Assembly: GCA_013812655.1 (NCBI GenBank)
Contig: JACCTC010000237.1
Span: 33,251 to 97,250, forward strand
Direction of reading: 5' to 3'
Source: Deltaproteobacteria bacterium
GTDB taxonomy: Bacteria > Myxococcota_A > Polyangia > Haliangiales > Haliangiaceae
Length of the DNA stretch: 64,000 nt
Positions 1-8,176 of the stretch are shown piece after piece. Made by a program: the position numbers and the translations under genes. The number at the start of each line of letters is the position of its first letter. Within the stretch, counting starts at the first letter, position 1. The notes under the pieces were generated by a model that was not told the origin of the DNA, searched no databases, and worked only from the letters and a program-made list of their open reading frames with translations.

Positions 1-65
1 CCTGGCTTCGGAGCCTCGGAGCGCGGTCGTCCCTGTGACCACCTCTTGCACGTTCCGAGTACGCG

Positions 66-773
66 ATGAAGGAACCGACCCCGCTCCTGCCGTCGTTTCG
101 GCCCGCCGCGGCCCTCGCCGCCGCGAGACCGGGGATGATGCCGGCCGCGCCGTCCTGGATCCTGATCCGACTCGCGCTCGAGACCCGACGCCACCATGGC
201 GTCGCCGACGCCCAGCGGCTCGTGCTTCTCGAGGGTGCAACCCCCACCAGCTACCAGGACTTTCTCGGCCTGGTGCTCGGCTTCGAGAGTGCCTACGAGC
301 GAGCCCTCGTGGCCGCGGACGTCGACCCGAAGCTCGTCCGCCAGCGCGTGAAGAGCAGCAGGATCCGCCATGATCTCATCGCGTTGGGCGCGTCCGAGGC
401 CGACCTCGCCGAGCTGCCGACGTGCGTGATCCCGGTCTTTCGCACCGCCGCCGAGGCACTCGGCTGGGTCTACGTCATCGAGCGCAACACGCTCTTGCAC
501 GGCCTGCTGCGCCGGCACCTCGCGACGGTGTTGCCCGAGGAGATGGAGCGGGCCAGCAGCTACCTCGCCGCGTACGGCGATACCCCCGGCGAGCACTACC
601 GCGAGCTCTCGACCGCCCTCGAGGACGCGGCTCGCGAGGCGATCACGCCGGGCGAGATCGTGATTGCCGCGCACGCAGCTTTCGAGGCTCAGCGGCTGTG
701 GTTCGAGCAGGTCAGTCCCCGCCGCCTCACGGAGGTTCGCGCCGAGTCGCCCGGGTTCGCGCTGGCGTCGTGA
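66..773 (+). CDS. Heme oxygenase-like protein 1
   Basis: This 235-residue soluble protein resembles bacterial biliverdin-forming heme oxygenases (BphO/HemO type). Residues 39-48 (ETRRHHGVAD) match the proximal-helix pattern in which a histidine (here H44) binds heme iron. Residues 132-148 (LGWVYVIERNTLLHGLL) sit where BphO proteins have the distal helix YVLEGSxLGG, but the glycines that pack over heme are replaced by Arg and Leu. Fold assignment is fairly secure; ring-opening activity is doubtful, and heme or another ligand might only be sensed. Two paralogues lie at 4393-5004 and 5200-5865. The start is uncertain: the ATG at 132 would remove a low-complexity leader and align better with the third paralogue. 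An in-frame stop upstream shows the gene begins inside the window. Confidence 0.75.
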   Translation: MKEPTPLLPSFRPAAALAAARPGMMPAAPSWILIRLALETRRHHGVADAQRLVLLEGATPTSYQDFLGLVLGFESAYERALVAADVDPKLVRQRVKSSRIRHDLIALGASEADLAELPTCVIPVFRTAAEALGWVYVIERNTLLHGLLRRHLATVLPEEMERASSYLAAYGDTPGEHYRELSTALEDAAREAITPGEIVIAAHAAFEAQRLWFEQVSPRRLTEVRAESPGFALAS

Positions 774-866
774 TCGTCACAGTTGCAAGCGTCGGAAACT
801 GACGGTCAACCGCTGACCTAACGCTGTTAGTAGCGGTTGGCGCACGCACGCGGCTACGATGCCGCG

Positions 867-2411
867 ATGCGAGCAGCACTACTCCTCTCCTTCGGCTTTG
901 CCATCGCGGCGTGTGGCGGATCCAACCGGGGGCAGAGCGTCTGCGACAACGTCGTGCCGCCACCGGCCGCGTGCATGACGACGTGTGACGCGACACCAGG
1001 CGCGCCGAGCACGTGTCCCGCTGGCTACCACTGCACCGAGGACGGCACCTGCGATGCGCGCTGCTCGCAAGGCGGCACCGAGTGTGGTGATGGTTATCGC
1101 TGCACGCCTGAAGGGCGCTGCGTTGGTGACGACGAGTGCGTCGGCCTCGAGTGCAAGATCACGGACTGCGAGAAGCAGGGCAAGCCGCTGACCACGATCT
1201 CCGGAACCGTCTACGCGCCGAACGGCACGCTGCCGCTCTACGGGATCGACGTGTTCGTTCCGAACGTCACGCTCGGCGCGCCACAGGACGGCGCGATCTG
1301 CGACCGCTGCTCGAGCTCGCTACCCGGCTACCCGCTCTCGCTCACGAAGTCCGACGAGGCCGGCAAGTTCACGATGACGAACGTGCCGTCGGGTACCAAC
1401 ATCCCGGTCGTGATCTCGACCGGCAAGTGGCGACGCACCGTGATGCTGCCGCAGGTCACCGAGTGCACCGACAACGCGCTGCCGGCGACCGAGACCCGGC
1501 TGCCGAAGAACAAGTCCGAAGGCTACATGCCGAAGATCGCGATCTCGACGGGCAGCGCCGACGCGCTCGAGTGTCTCGTCCGCAAGCTCGGCATCGACGA
1601 CAAGGAGATCACGACCGACGCGCAGGGCGGCATGCTGAATCTGTACGCCGACACCGGCGCGGGCGGCGGGCAGGGCGCGAACAAGTTCAAGGGCGGCTTC
1701 CCGGGCGGCTCGGGCAACTTCAGCGACTCGAAGACGCTGTGGAACGACGTCGCGAAGCTCAAGACCTACGACATCGTGATCCTGTCGTGCGAAGGCGCCC
1801 AGCATCCGGAGACCAAGTCGCAGGCGGCGATGGACGCGATCAAGGCGTACGCCGACTTTGGTGGGCGCGTGTTCCTCTCGCACTGGCACAACGTCTGGAT
1901 CGAAGGCAGCACCCAGGGCGGCGGCAACCAGCGGCCCGCCGTGTGGTCGGGACCCGACGGCATCGCGACCTGGAACAACAGCGGCACGACGTTCACGACG
2001 CCGCCCGACACCATCGACGAGATCAACAACCCCAAGGGGACGCCGTTCGCGACGTGGATGCTCAACGTGATGGGCTCGCCGACGCGTGGCGTGATCCCGA
2101 TCGAGAGCAACACCGGCAAGCAGACGTGCACCGGGATCAACAATGGCCGCGCCGAGCGCTGGGTCTACTGGCAGCAGGGCGGCATGCAGTACCCGCAGAT
2201 GTTCCAGTTCACGACCCCGAACGAGACGACCCCGGACAACCGGTGCGGCAAGGTCGTGTTCTCCGACATGCACGTGTCCGGCGACTCGGACTCGACGCCG
2301 AGCACGCCGTTCCCGGACTCGTGTGCGAGCTCGGCGCTGACCCCGCAGGAGAAGGCACTCGCCTTCATGTTCTTCGACATTGCTTCGTGCGTATCGCCTC
2401 CGTTGCTGTAA
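867..2411 (+). CDS. Cys-rich lipoprotein with carboxypeptidase-regulatory-like domain
   Basis: This 514-residue protein begins with a lipoprotein signal (MRAALLLSFGFAIAACGGS), so it is probably anchored in the outer membrane or periplasm. Next come two short Cys-rich segments resembling the myxobacterial CPAGYxC / CGDGYRC modules. A beta-rich segment (about residues 110-190, starting ISGTVYAPNGTLPLYG) has the look of a carboxypeptidase regulatory-like domain. The remainder contains a stretch like a ThuA/glutamine-amidotransferase fold (YDIVILSCEGAQ, GGRVFLSHWHNVW). No catalytic triad can be assigned. The start at 867 was chosen because it begins exactly at the signal peptide; an upstream in-frame start would put ten residues in front of it. 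The specific role is unknown. Confidence 0.85.
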   Translation: MRAALLLSFGFAIAACGGSNRGQSVCDNVVPPPAACMTTCDATPGAPSTCPAGYHCTEDGTCDARCSQGGTECGDGYRCTPEGRCVGDDECVGLECKITDCEKQGKPLTTISGTVYAPNGTLPLYGIDVFVPNVTLGAPQDGAICDRCSSSLPGYPLSLTKSDEAGKFTMTNVPSGTNIPVVISTGKWRRTVMLPQVTECTDNALPATETRLPKNKSEGYMPKIAISTGSADALECLVRKLGIDDKEITTDAQGGMLNLYADTGAGGGQGANKFKGGFPGGSGNFSDSKTLWNDVAKLKTYDIVILSCEGAQHPETKSQAAMDAIKAYADFGGRVFLSHWHNVWIEGSTQGGGNQRPAVWSGPDGIATWNNSGTTFTTPPDTIDEINNPKGTPFATWMLNVMGSPTRGVIPIESNTGKQTCTGINNGRAERWVYWQQGGMQYPQMFQFTTPNETTPDNRCGKVVFSDMHVSGDSDSTPSTPFPDSCASSALTPQEKALAFMFFDIASCVSPPLL

Positions 2412-2510
2412 GGCTTTTCCGATCCCGCGCGTGCGGAAAGTCCGTGCGCCCGACAGACAGTGCGCGAAAGCGCCACAGTTGGGACGCCTAACGTAGCGAG
2501 TTAGACATTC

Positions 2511-2528
2511 GGAATCGCGCACGATTCC
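2511..2528 (+). promoter_or_regulatory. Hairpin in the leader of the hybrid kinase gene
   Basis: GGAATCG and CGATTCC form a perfect 7-bp inverted repeat around a 4-nt loop. It lies 45 nt before the kinase start and about 100 nt after the previous stop. There is no T-run after it, so it is more likely an operator or leader structure than a Rho-independent terminator. This is a weak call. Confidence 0.3.
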
Positions 2529-2573
2529 TGCTTTAGAGAAACATTACATGCGTCGTATGTGGGTGAGGCGCAC

Positions 2574-4244
2574 GTGCGCCTGAGCTCCTCAAAGGATTCG
2601 GCGACGGATGCGATCGAGGTCTTCACGCCCGACGAGTTGCTCGGTATCGGCACCGGCGAGGACATCCTTGTCGTCGACGATAACGAGCTGAACCTCATCG
2701 CGGTCGAGGCCGCGCTCGCGCCGCTCGGCAAGCGCCTGGTGCTCGTGCAGTCCGGCGTCGAAGCCCTGTCGCGGCTCCTCGACGGCGACTTCGCGCTGAT
2801 CATCCTCGACGTCGCGATGCCCGGGATGTCGGGGCTCGAGACCGCGGCGCTGATCCGCGCGCGCGAGCGTAACCGCAGCACGCCGATCATCTTCATCACC
2901 GGCCTGTCAGGACAGGATCAGGTTGTCCTCGATGGCTACGAGGTCGGCGGCTTCGACTTTCTCGTCAAGCCGGTGCGTCCCGAGATCCTGCGCGCGAAGG
3001 TCCGCGTGTTCCTCCAGCTCCAGGAGCGCACGCGCCAGCTCCAGCAGAAGGTGCTCGATCTTCGCGGCTCCCAGGAGCAGGTTGTCGAGCAGGAGGTCGA
3101 GGCGAAGCGCCAGCAGCTCGAAGCCACGCTCCTCGAGCAGCGCTTGAACGAGCTCGCCGATCTCGATCGTCGCAAGGACGACTTCCTCGCGATCCTGGGC
3201 CACGAGCTTCGCAACCCGCTCCAGGCCCTCCACATGGCCGTCGAGGTCCTCCGCGTGCAGCGCGACGAGCAGACGACCGCGCGGGTGCATCGCCTGATCG
3301 AGCATCGCGTCCGCGATCTGGGGCGGCTCGTCGAGGATCTGCTCGACGTCTCGCGCAGCGCGACGGGCCTCTACCGCGAGCCGGTCTCGCTCCACTACGT
3401 GATCGGCCAGGCACTCGACAACTGCCGCGCATCGCTGGGCGCGCGCTCGCTCGAGGTCGATGCGTCGACCCCCGAGGCGTTCGTGATCGGCGACAGCGTC
3501 CGGCTCGTGCAGATCTTCGCGCACCTGCTCGAGAACGCGATCAAGCACACGGCCGATAACGGCACGATCAAGATCGCAGTCAGCGCCGACGAGGTCGTCC
3601 TGATCAGCGTCATCGACGACGGTCGCGGCATCCCCGCGGAGCTCTTGCCCCGCGTGTTCGATTCGTTCGTCCGCGAGCGCGCGAGCAAGGATGGCGCCGG
3701 CGGCCTCGGGCTGCGGCTCGCGCTCGTCAAGCGGATGGTCGAGCTTCATGGTGGCTCGATCCGCGCAGCGAGCGCTGGCGATGGCCTCGGCAGCCGGTTC
3801 GACATCGAGCTGCCGCGCGCGCCACAACCACCCCGGCAGGTCGTGTCGGACGCCGCGCGTCCCACCGGCCTGCGCATCGTCGTGTGCGATGACGCCGCCG
3901 ACATCCGCGAGCTCGTCGCCGCGACGCTGCGCGAGGAAGGTCACGTGGTCACGGTCGCGGCGACGGGCGAGGCCGCGATCCGCGCGATCGTCGACGAGCA
4001 GCCCGACGCCGCATTCCTCGACCTCGCGTTGCCCGATCTCGACGGCTTCGCGGTCGCCCGCGAGGTCCGCGCCCGGCTCGGCACCAACGCGCCGCGGCTC
4101 GTCGCGGTGTCGGGCTATGGTGAGGCCAGCGATCGGTCGACTGCCATCGAGGCTGGCTTCGACGCCCACCTGGTCAAGCCGACCACGCTACGCCAGCTGG
4201 TCGACGCGCTGCCGACCGAGCCTCGTCCGCGCCCCGGACAGTGA
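2574..4244 (+). CDS. Hybrid histidine kinase, REC-HisKA-HATPase-REC
   Basis: This soluble signalling protein has two receiver domains flanking a kinase core. The first receiver (about residues 30-145) has the acidic pair in VVDDNE, a phosphoacceptor Asp in LDVAMPG (D79) and the conserved Lys in LVKP (K132). A Gln/Glu-rich coiled coil follows. The dimerisation domain has the phosphorylated His in LGHELRNPLQ (H210), and the ATPase domain shows NAIKH, DDGRGIP and GGLGLRLALVK. The second receiver has VVCDDAAD, FLDLALPD and HLVKP. There is no membrane segment or DNA-binding output. The GTG at 2574 was preferred because GAGG lies 5 nt upstream; the GTG at 2559 is possible. It sits between heme-oxygenase-like genes, so it may respond to their product, but that is inference. 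Confidence 0.9.
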   Translation: MRLSSSKDSATDAIEVFTPDELLGIGTGEDILVVDDNELNLIAVEAALAPLGKRLVLVQSGVEALSRLLDGDFALIILDVAMPGMSGLETAALIRARERNRSTPIIFITGLSGQDQVVLDGYEVGGFDFLVKPVRPEILRAKVRVFLQLQERTRQLQQKVLDLRGSQEQVVEQEVEAKRQQLEATLLEQRLNELADLDRRKDDFLAILGHELRNPLQALHMAVEVLRVQRDEQTTARVHRLIEHRVRDLGRLVEDLLDVSRSATGLYREPVSLHYVIGQALDNCRASLGARSLEVDASTPEAFVIGDSVRLVQIFAHLLENAIKHTADNGTIKIAVSADEVVLISVIDDGRGIPAELLPRVFDSFVRERASKDGAGGLGLRLALVKRMVELHGGSIRAASAGDGLGSRFDIELPRAPQPPRQVVSDAARPTGLRIVVCDDAADIRELVAATLREEGHVVTVAATGEAAIRAIVDEQPDAAFLDLALPDLDGFAVAREVRARLGTNAPRLVAVSGYGEASDRSTAIEAGFDAHLVKPTTLRQLVDALPTEPRPRPGQ

Positions 4245-4392
4245 CGCGAACGGCCAGACCTATCGGGAGGCCAAGGGTTCACCGTGCGCCCACGCTCGTG
4301 GAGCTAAATCGCAGCGAGCCTCGTACGGTATATCAGTGATTTCACGCGGGAGTCGGTGTGCACGGTGATTGCTACTAATCCCGATCACCGCC

Positions 4393-5004
4393 ATGCACCA
4401 GGTCGCCAGCATCTTGATGCGCCTCAACATGGCGACGCACATGTGGCACGAGGAGGCTGACGAGCCGTGGCTCCGCCTCCTGGACATTCGCGTCACCAAG
4501 GCTGACTACCTCGCCCAGCTGGTCCGGATGTACGGGTTCGAGGCACCGCTCGAGGGGGCCTGCGCCTACACCCCGCAGCTCGGGCGTGTCCTCGAGCTGC
4601 GCCAGCTCACCCGTGCCGGCTTCATCGCGCAGGACTTGCTCGAGCTCGGGCTGCGGCCGGCGGAGCTCGCGGCCATTCAATGCTTCTCGATCACGCCGTT
4701 CCACGACGTCGCCACGGCGATGGGCTGGCTGTACGTCATCGAGCGCAGCACGCTGCTGCACGATCGGGTTCGCCGCCATCTGCTCGCGCGGATGCCGGAC
4801 GTCACCGACGCGTGCAGCTATCTGGCCGCGTTCGATGGCGCGGTCGGCGAACGCTGGCAGACGTTTGGCAAGACGATCGATCGCGTCGGCCAGTCTGCGC
4901 AGAACGCGAAGCGGATCGTCGAGGCTGCTCACGAAGGATTCCAGCGCCTGCTCGAGTGGTTTCGACTTGCACGCGCCACCTCGCACCAGAGGAGCATCGG
5001 ATGA
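4393..5004 (+). CDS. Heme oxygenase-like protein 2
   Basis: This 203-residue paralogue of the products at 66-773 and 5200-5865 keeps the proximal-helix pattern ATHMWHEEAD, with H19 as candidate heme ligand. The distal-helix region reads MGWLYVIERSTLLH and again lacks the glycines of authentic heme oxygenases. It is the most divergent copy near the N-terminus. The ATG at 4393 is chosen over an upstream TTG. Its stop overlaps the ATG of the small gene at 5001 by four bases (ATGA), so the two are probably translationally coupled and belong to an operon running through 5200-5865 and the kinase at 5909. Confidence 0.75.
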   Translation: MHQVASILMRLNMATHMWHEEADEPWLRLLDIRVTKADYLAQLVRMYGFEAPLEGACAYTPQLGRVLELRQLTRAGFIAQDLLELGLRPAELAAIQCFSITPFHDVATAMGWLYVIERSTLLHDRVRRHLLARMPDVTDACSYLAAFDGAVGERWQTFGKTIDRVGQSAQNAKRIVEAAHEGFQRLLEWFRLARATSHQRSIG

Positions 5005-5174
5005 GCCTGAACGAGTCGCTCGAGACCGCCGGGATTGTCATGACCGACGAAAAAAAGACCCGCGAGCTCTGCGGCAGCAAGCACGAGGCGAAGCGCCTGC
5101 GTTGCATGCTGCCGAAGGGGCATGGGCAAGCGCACGAGTCACACACGGTCACGCACACGCTGACGTGGAAGTGA
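5001..5174 (+). CDS. Small Cys/His protein of the heme-oxygenase-like operon
   Basis: This is a 57-residue protein. Its C-terminal half has C24, H28, C35, H41 and H45, followed by H48 and H52. The order C-x3-H-x6-C-x5-H-x3-H resembles small zinc-binding modules with a CxLPxGHxxxH core, although one metal cluster cannot be proved from sequence. It starts inside the stop codon of the upstream gene through an ATGA overlap and ends 25 bases before the third heme-oxygenase-like gene, which places it inside that operon. It could be a metal-binding accessory or a heme chaperone, but this is speculation. Confidence 0.6.
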   Translation: MSLNESLETAGIVMTDEKKTRELCGSKHEAKRLRCMLPKGHGQAHESHTVTHTLTWK

Positions 5175-5199
5175 GCCGGCCGCTGCGGTCGAGGAGCGC

Positions 5200-5865
5200 A
5201 TGACAACGAGCCCGCCACCGTTCATGTTGCCGATGCAAAATCCGCCGTGGATGCTCGTCCGGATCGCGCTCGAGACCCGTCACCATCACACCCAGGCCGA
5301 CGAGGATCGGCTCACGCTGATGGATGCGTGCTCACCCGCGGAGTACCGCGCGTTCCTGGCTCGCACCTATGGCTTCGAGTCCGTGGTCGAGGCCGCGATG
5401 GTCGGGATCCCCGGGCCGGTCGGTGCGCTCGTCGCATCACGCGCGAAGACGGCGCTGCTCCGTCAGGACCTCGAGGCCCTCGGGGTCAAGCCAGCCGAGC
5501 TCGACCAGCTCCCACGCTGCACGACGGTGAAGGTCATCGCCACACCGAGCCAGGCGCTCGGATACCTGTTCGTCCTCGAGCGGCACACGCTGCTCGCCGG
5601 GTTGATCCGCCGCCAGCTCGCCCGCCGCCTGCCCGCCGAGATCAAGGCCGCCTCGCGCTACCTCGCGGCGTATGGCGGCAGCCCGGGGCTGCACCTGCGC
5701 CAGCTCGGTGACGCGCTCGGCGCACAGGCACGGATCGCCGCGAATGCGCCGTCGCGGATCGTGACCGCCGCCAACGAGGTGTTTCGCTCCCAGCGCCAGT
5801 GGTACCTCGCTTCGGGCAGCTTCCCGGCGGCCTCCCACGATCGCCGCGTGCGCTGGGCGGGCTGA
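5200..5865 (+). CDS. Heme oxygenase-like protein 3
   Basis: This is the third member of the local paralogous set, 221 residues. The proximal helix reads ALETRHHHTQAD with H30 as candidate axial ligand, and the distal segment is LGYLFVLERHTLLAGLIRRQ, again without the Gly-rich distal motif. It is closer to copy 1 than to copy 2. The start is well supported: GAGGAG lies three bases upstream of the ATG. It is followed by a histidine kinase after a short gap, so the two are probably co-transcribed and could form a heme- or tetrapyrrole-responsive pair. No phytochrome gene is visible in the window. Confidence 0.75.
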   Translation: MTTSPPPFMLPMQNPPWMLVRIALETRHHHTQADEDRLTLMDACSPAEYRAFLARTYGFESVVEAAMVGIPGPVGALVASRAKTALLRQDLEALGVKPAELDQLPRCTTVKVIATPSQALGYLFVLERHTLLAGLIRRQLARRLPAEIKAASRYLAAYGGSPGLHLRQLGDALGAQARIAANAPSRIVTAANEVFRSQRQWYLASGSFPAASHDRRVRWAG

Positions 5866-5908
5866 TAGGCCGCGTATCCGCGTGACCCGAGCCGGCGCTC
5901 GCGCGACG

Positions 5909-7033
5909 ATGCGCCGAGCGAACATGGTGGACGACGAGAAGCCGGAGCCGCCGCACCGGGACACGACGGACGAGAGTCTACGCGCCGAGCGTCACAAGAC
6001 CGACAAGCAGCTCGAAGGTAGCCTCGGCGCGATCAAGCGCGACGCCGAGGAGGTCGTCGCCGAGGCGCGCGACAAGGCCGACACGCTGCTGAGTGAGGCT
6101 CGCGACGTCGAGGACCAGAAGCTCGCGTCGCAGAGCCTGCCCGGCGGCATCTCCGCGAGCGTCAGCGACGCGATCGACAATACCCGTGCGCGCGAGGATG
6201 CCGTGCTCGTCGAGGAGCGCAAGGACGCCGACATCGCCGCGGAGCAGGAACGCACGCGCCGTCGGCTCGCGCTCGCGAGCCTGCTCGCGCACGAGCGCCA
6301 GGATACCGACCTGCACCTCAGCCTCGAGCGCACGCACGCCGACGAGGCGCTGAGCTCCCGCGAAGACATCCTCGCGCTGGTCAGTCACGATCTGCGCGCC
6401 TTGCTCGGCGGCATCGCGCTGAGCGCGGACATGCTGGGCAGGCTCGCGAAGGCCGAGCAGCCCGACGGCCAGCTCGTGCGCTACGCGACGAGCATCCAGC
6501 GCTTCACCGCGAGCATGAACCGGCTGATCGGCGACCTGCTCGATACCGCGAGCATCGAGGCGGGCAAGCTGTCCGTGGTCCCGGAGCGGCGCGACGCCGC
6601 GCACCTCCTTCTCGACGCGCTCGATGCGTTCCAGCCGGCGGCGTTATCGAAGGGCATCGAGCTGACCTGCGAGGTCGGCGCCGAGCCACTCGTCGCGGCA
6701 TTCGACTACGAGCGGATCCTGCAGGTCCTCACGAACCTCGTCGGCAACTCGCTGAAGTTCACCGACAAGGGCGGGCGGATCGCGATCCGCCTCGAGCCCC
6801 GCGAGGGTCACCTGCTGTTCACGGTCGCCGACAACGGGCGCGGCATCCCGGTGGAAGGCCTCGAGCATGTCTTCGCGCGGTTCTTCCAGGCAAACCGTAA
6901 CGACCGGCGCGGTCTCGGCCTCGGGCTGTTCATCGCGAAGTCGATCATCGAGGCGCATGGCGGTCGGATCTGGGCGGCGAGCGAGCCCGGCAAGGGCAGC
7001 GTGTTCTCCTTCGAGCTGCCCGTCGCCGCCTGA
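5909..7033 (+). CDS. Soluble histidine kinase with charged coiled-coil N-terminus
   Basis: This 374-residue kinase has no transmembrane segment. About 145 N-terminal residues are rich in Glu, Arg, Asp and Ala and look like a long coiled coil in place of a sensor domain. The dimerisation domain has LALVSHDLRALLGG with the phosphorylatable His near residue 160. The ATPase domain shows NLVGNSLKFT, VADNGRGIP and RRGLGLGLFIAKS. Several starts are possible (GTG at 5882, ATG at 5909 or 5924). It follows the third heme-oxygenase-like gene by a few tens of bases. The cognate regulator is not obvious; the receiver domains of the hybrid kinase at 2574-4244 are candidates. Confidence 0.9.
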   Translation: MRRANMVDDEKPEPPHRDTTDESLRAERHKTDKQLEGSLGAIKRDAEEVVAEARDKADTLLSEARDVEDQKLASQSLPGGISASVSDAIDNTRAREDAVLVEERKDADIAAEQERTRRRLALASLLAHERQDTDLHLSLERTHADEALSSREDILALVSHDLRALLGGIALSADMLGRLAKAEQPDGQLVRYATSIQRFTASMNRLIGDLLDTASIEAGKLSVVPERRDAAHLLLDALDAFQPAALSKGIELTCEVGAEPLVAAFDYERILQVLTNLVGNSLKFTDKGGRIAIRLEPREGHLLFTVADNGRGIPVEGLEHVFARFFQANRNDRRGLGLGLFIAKSIIEAHGGRIWAASEPGKGSVFSFELPVAA

Positions 7034-7035
7034 GC

Positions 7036-7317
7036 TCAGCGCAAGCGAACGACCGCGATCAGCGCGGCGATCGTTGCGAGGCCGAGCACGATCATCGCGA
7101 GCCAGAGCAGGGTGCCGCGCCAGGCGGGTGCGAGCGACGTGCCGCCGCGGCGGACGCAGGGCAGGCAGACCGCGAAGGTCGTCGCGCCACCATCCGTGAG
7201 CTCGCAGCAGTCGCCGCAGACCGCGGAGCGACAGCGCGCGCACGGGCCAACCGCGACCGCGCCACACACGCGGCAGCGCGCACTCGGACCTTCACCGGCA
7301 GGGATCAGCGAGCCCAT
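7036..7317 (-). CDS. Small zinc-ribbon membrane protein
   Basis: This 93-residue protein has an N-terminal Cys-rich section with CRVC, CARC, CGDCC and CLPC clusters, which could form one or two small zinc sites like a B-box or ribbon. One C-terminal hydrophobic helix (WLAMIVLGLATIAALIAVV) probably anchors it with the Cys-rich part in the cytoplasm. It converges on the kinase gene, with two bases between the stops. The function is unknown. Confidence 0.65.
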   Translation of the reverse strand: MGSLIPAGEGPSARCRVCGAVAVGPCARCRSAVCGDCCELTDGGATTFAVCLPCVRRGGTSLAPAWRGTLLWLAMIVLGLATIAALIAVVRLR

Positions 7318-7350
7318 CGACCCGAGAGTACCGCGGGCAGGATCCTTGGT

Positions 7351-8106
7351 CTAACGGACGTCAGCGCAGCAGCGAAAGCCGGTCGAGTAGTCGTGATACG
7401 CGAAGTCGTGGGCGGTCGTCGCGTACGCGCAGCCGGCTCCATTGCGCCGGGCGTCGGCGTAGAAGCCGCCGCGAAAGGTGCCGGCGGCGTCGGCGACCCA
7501 CTCGTGCAGGTTGCCGTGAAGATCGAACACGCCCGCTGCGGTCGTGCACGCCGTGCGCTCGCCGCCGCGCGAGACGGTGCCGGGCTGCTGGTTGATCCCG
7601 GGATCGTTCATGTGTGCCGGATCCCAGATCCCGGTCGAGGTGCCGAAGTAATCGACCACGGGATGGCCGGCATACGCGTCGTTGCACGCGCCGGCGACGT
7701 ACGACGCGCCGTACGGAAACGCGTGGTCGTCCGCGCCTCGACACGCCGCGAGCCACTCGGCGCTCGTGCACAGCCGCTTGCCGGCCAAGGCGCACGCTGC
7801 TTGCGCCTGCTTCCCGGAGATGTAGCCCTGCGGAACCTGCCCCGCGGCAGGCACCGCACGCACCGTCCGCGTGCCGACGGTCAGGTATGGCGATGCGTCC
7901 TGCCACGTACCGTCGGGTTCCTGCTCCTCGAGCGCGCCCTCGTGGCGATCGATACAGACCCGCACCGTGCCGGTCTCGACCAGCGCCATCCCGGGCTCGC
8001 ACACGCTCGCGATCTCGCCGTCGACCTCGATCGCCACGCTCGCATCGGCGGCCGGCGCCGATTCGCCCCCGCACGCGGCGACCAGCGCGATCAACCAAGC
8101 TCGCAT
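7351..8106 (-). CDS. Lipoprotein with formylglycine-generating-enzyme-like (SUMF1) domain
   Basis: This 251-residue protein has a short signal ending LVAACGG, so it is probably a lipoprotein. The rest matches the SUMF1/FGE-sulfatase family as found in myxobacterial lipoproteins: VCIDRHEGAL, GKRLCTSAEWLAACRG, FPYGASYVAGACND, GVFDLHGNLHEWV and the ending STGFRCC. True formylglycine-generating enzymes use a Cys pair near the C-terminus, whereas here the paired Cys of GFRCC sits at the extreme end, so catalytic activity is not assured. Many such proteins serve as binding or structural modules. It is the only FGE-like gene here and no sulfatase is nearby. Confidence 0.8.
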   Translation of the reverse strand: MRAWLIALVAACGGESAPAADASVAIEVDGEIASVCEPGMALVETGTVRVCIDRHEGALEEQEPDGTWQDASPYLTVGTRTVRAVPAAGQVPQGYISGKQAQAACALAGKRLCTSAEWLAACRGADDHAFPYGASYVAGACNDAYAGHPVVDYFGTSTGIWDPAHMNDPGINQQPGTVSRGGERTACTTAAGVFDLHGNLHEWVADAAGTFRGGFYADARRNGAGCAYATTAHDFAYHDYSTGFRCCADVR

Positions 8107-8176
8107 CGCCGCGGACGATCGCGGTGTGCGAGTCCGCCGTCAAGCTGTCGGCGTTTGTGAGGTCCGCTCGCGACAA

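Noticed and set aside
66..7033. A bacteriophytochrome operon
   Set aside because: Heme-oxygenase-like genes and kinases are there, but neither kinase has a PAS-GAF-PHY chromophore region.
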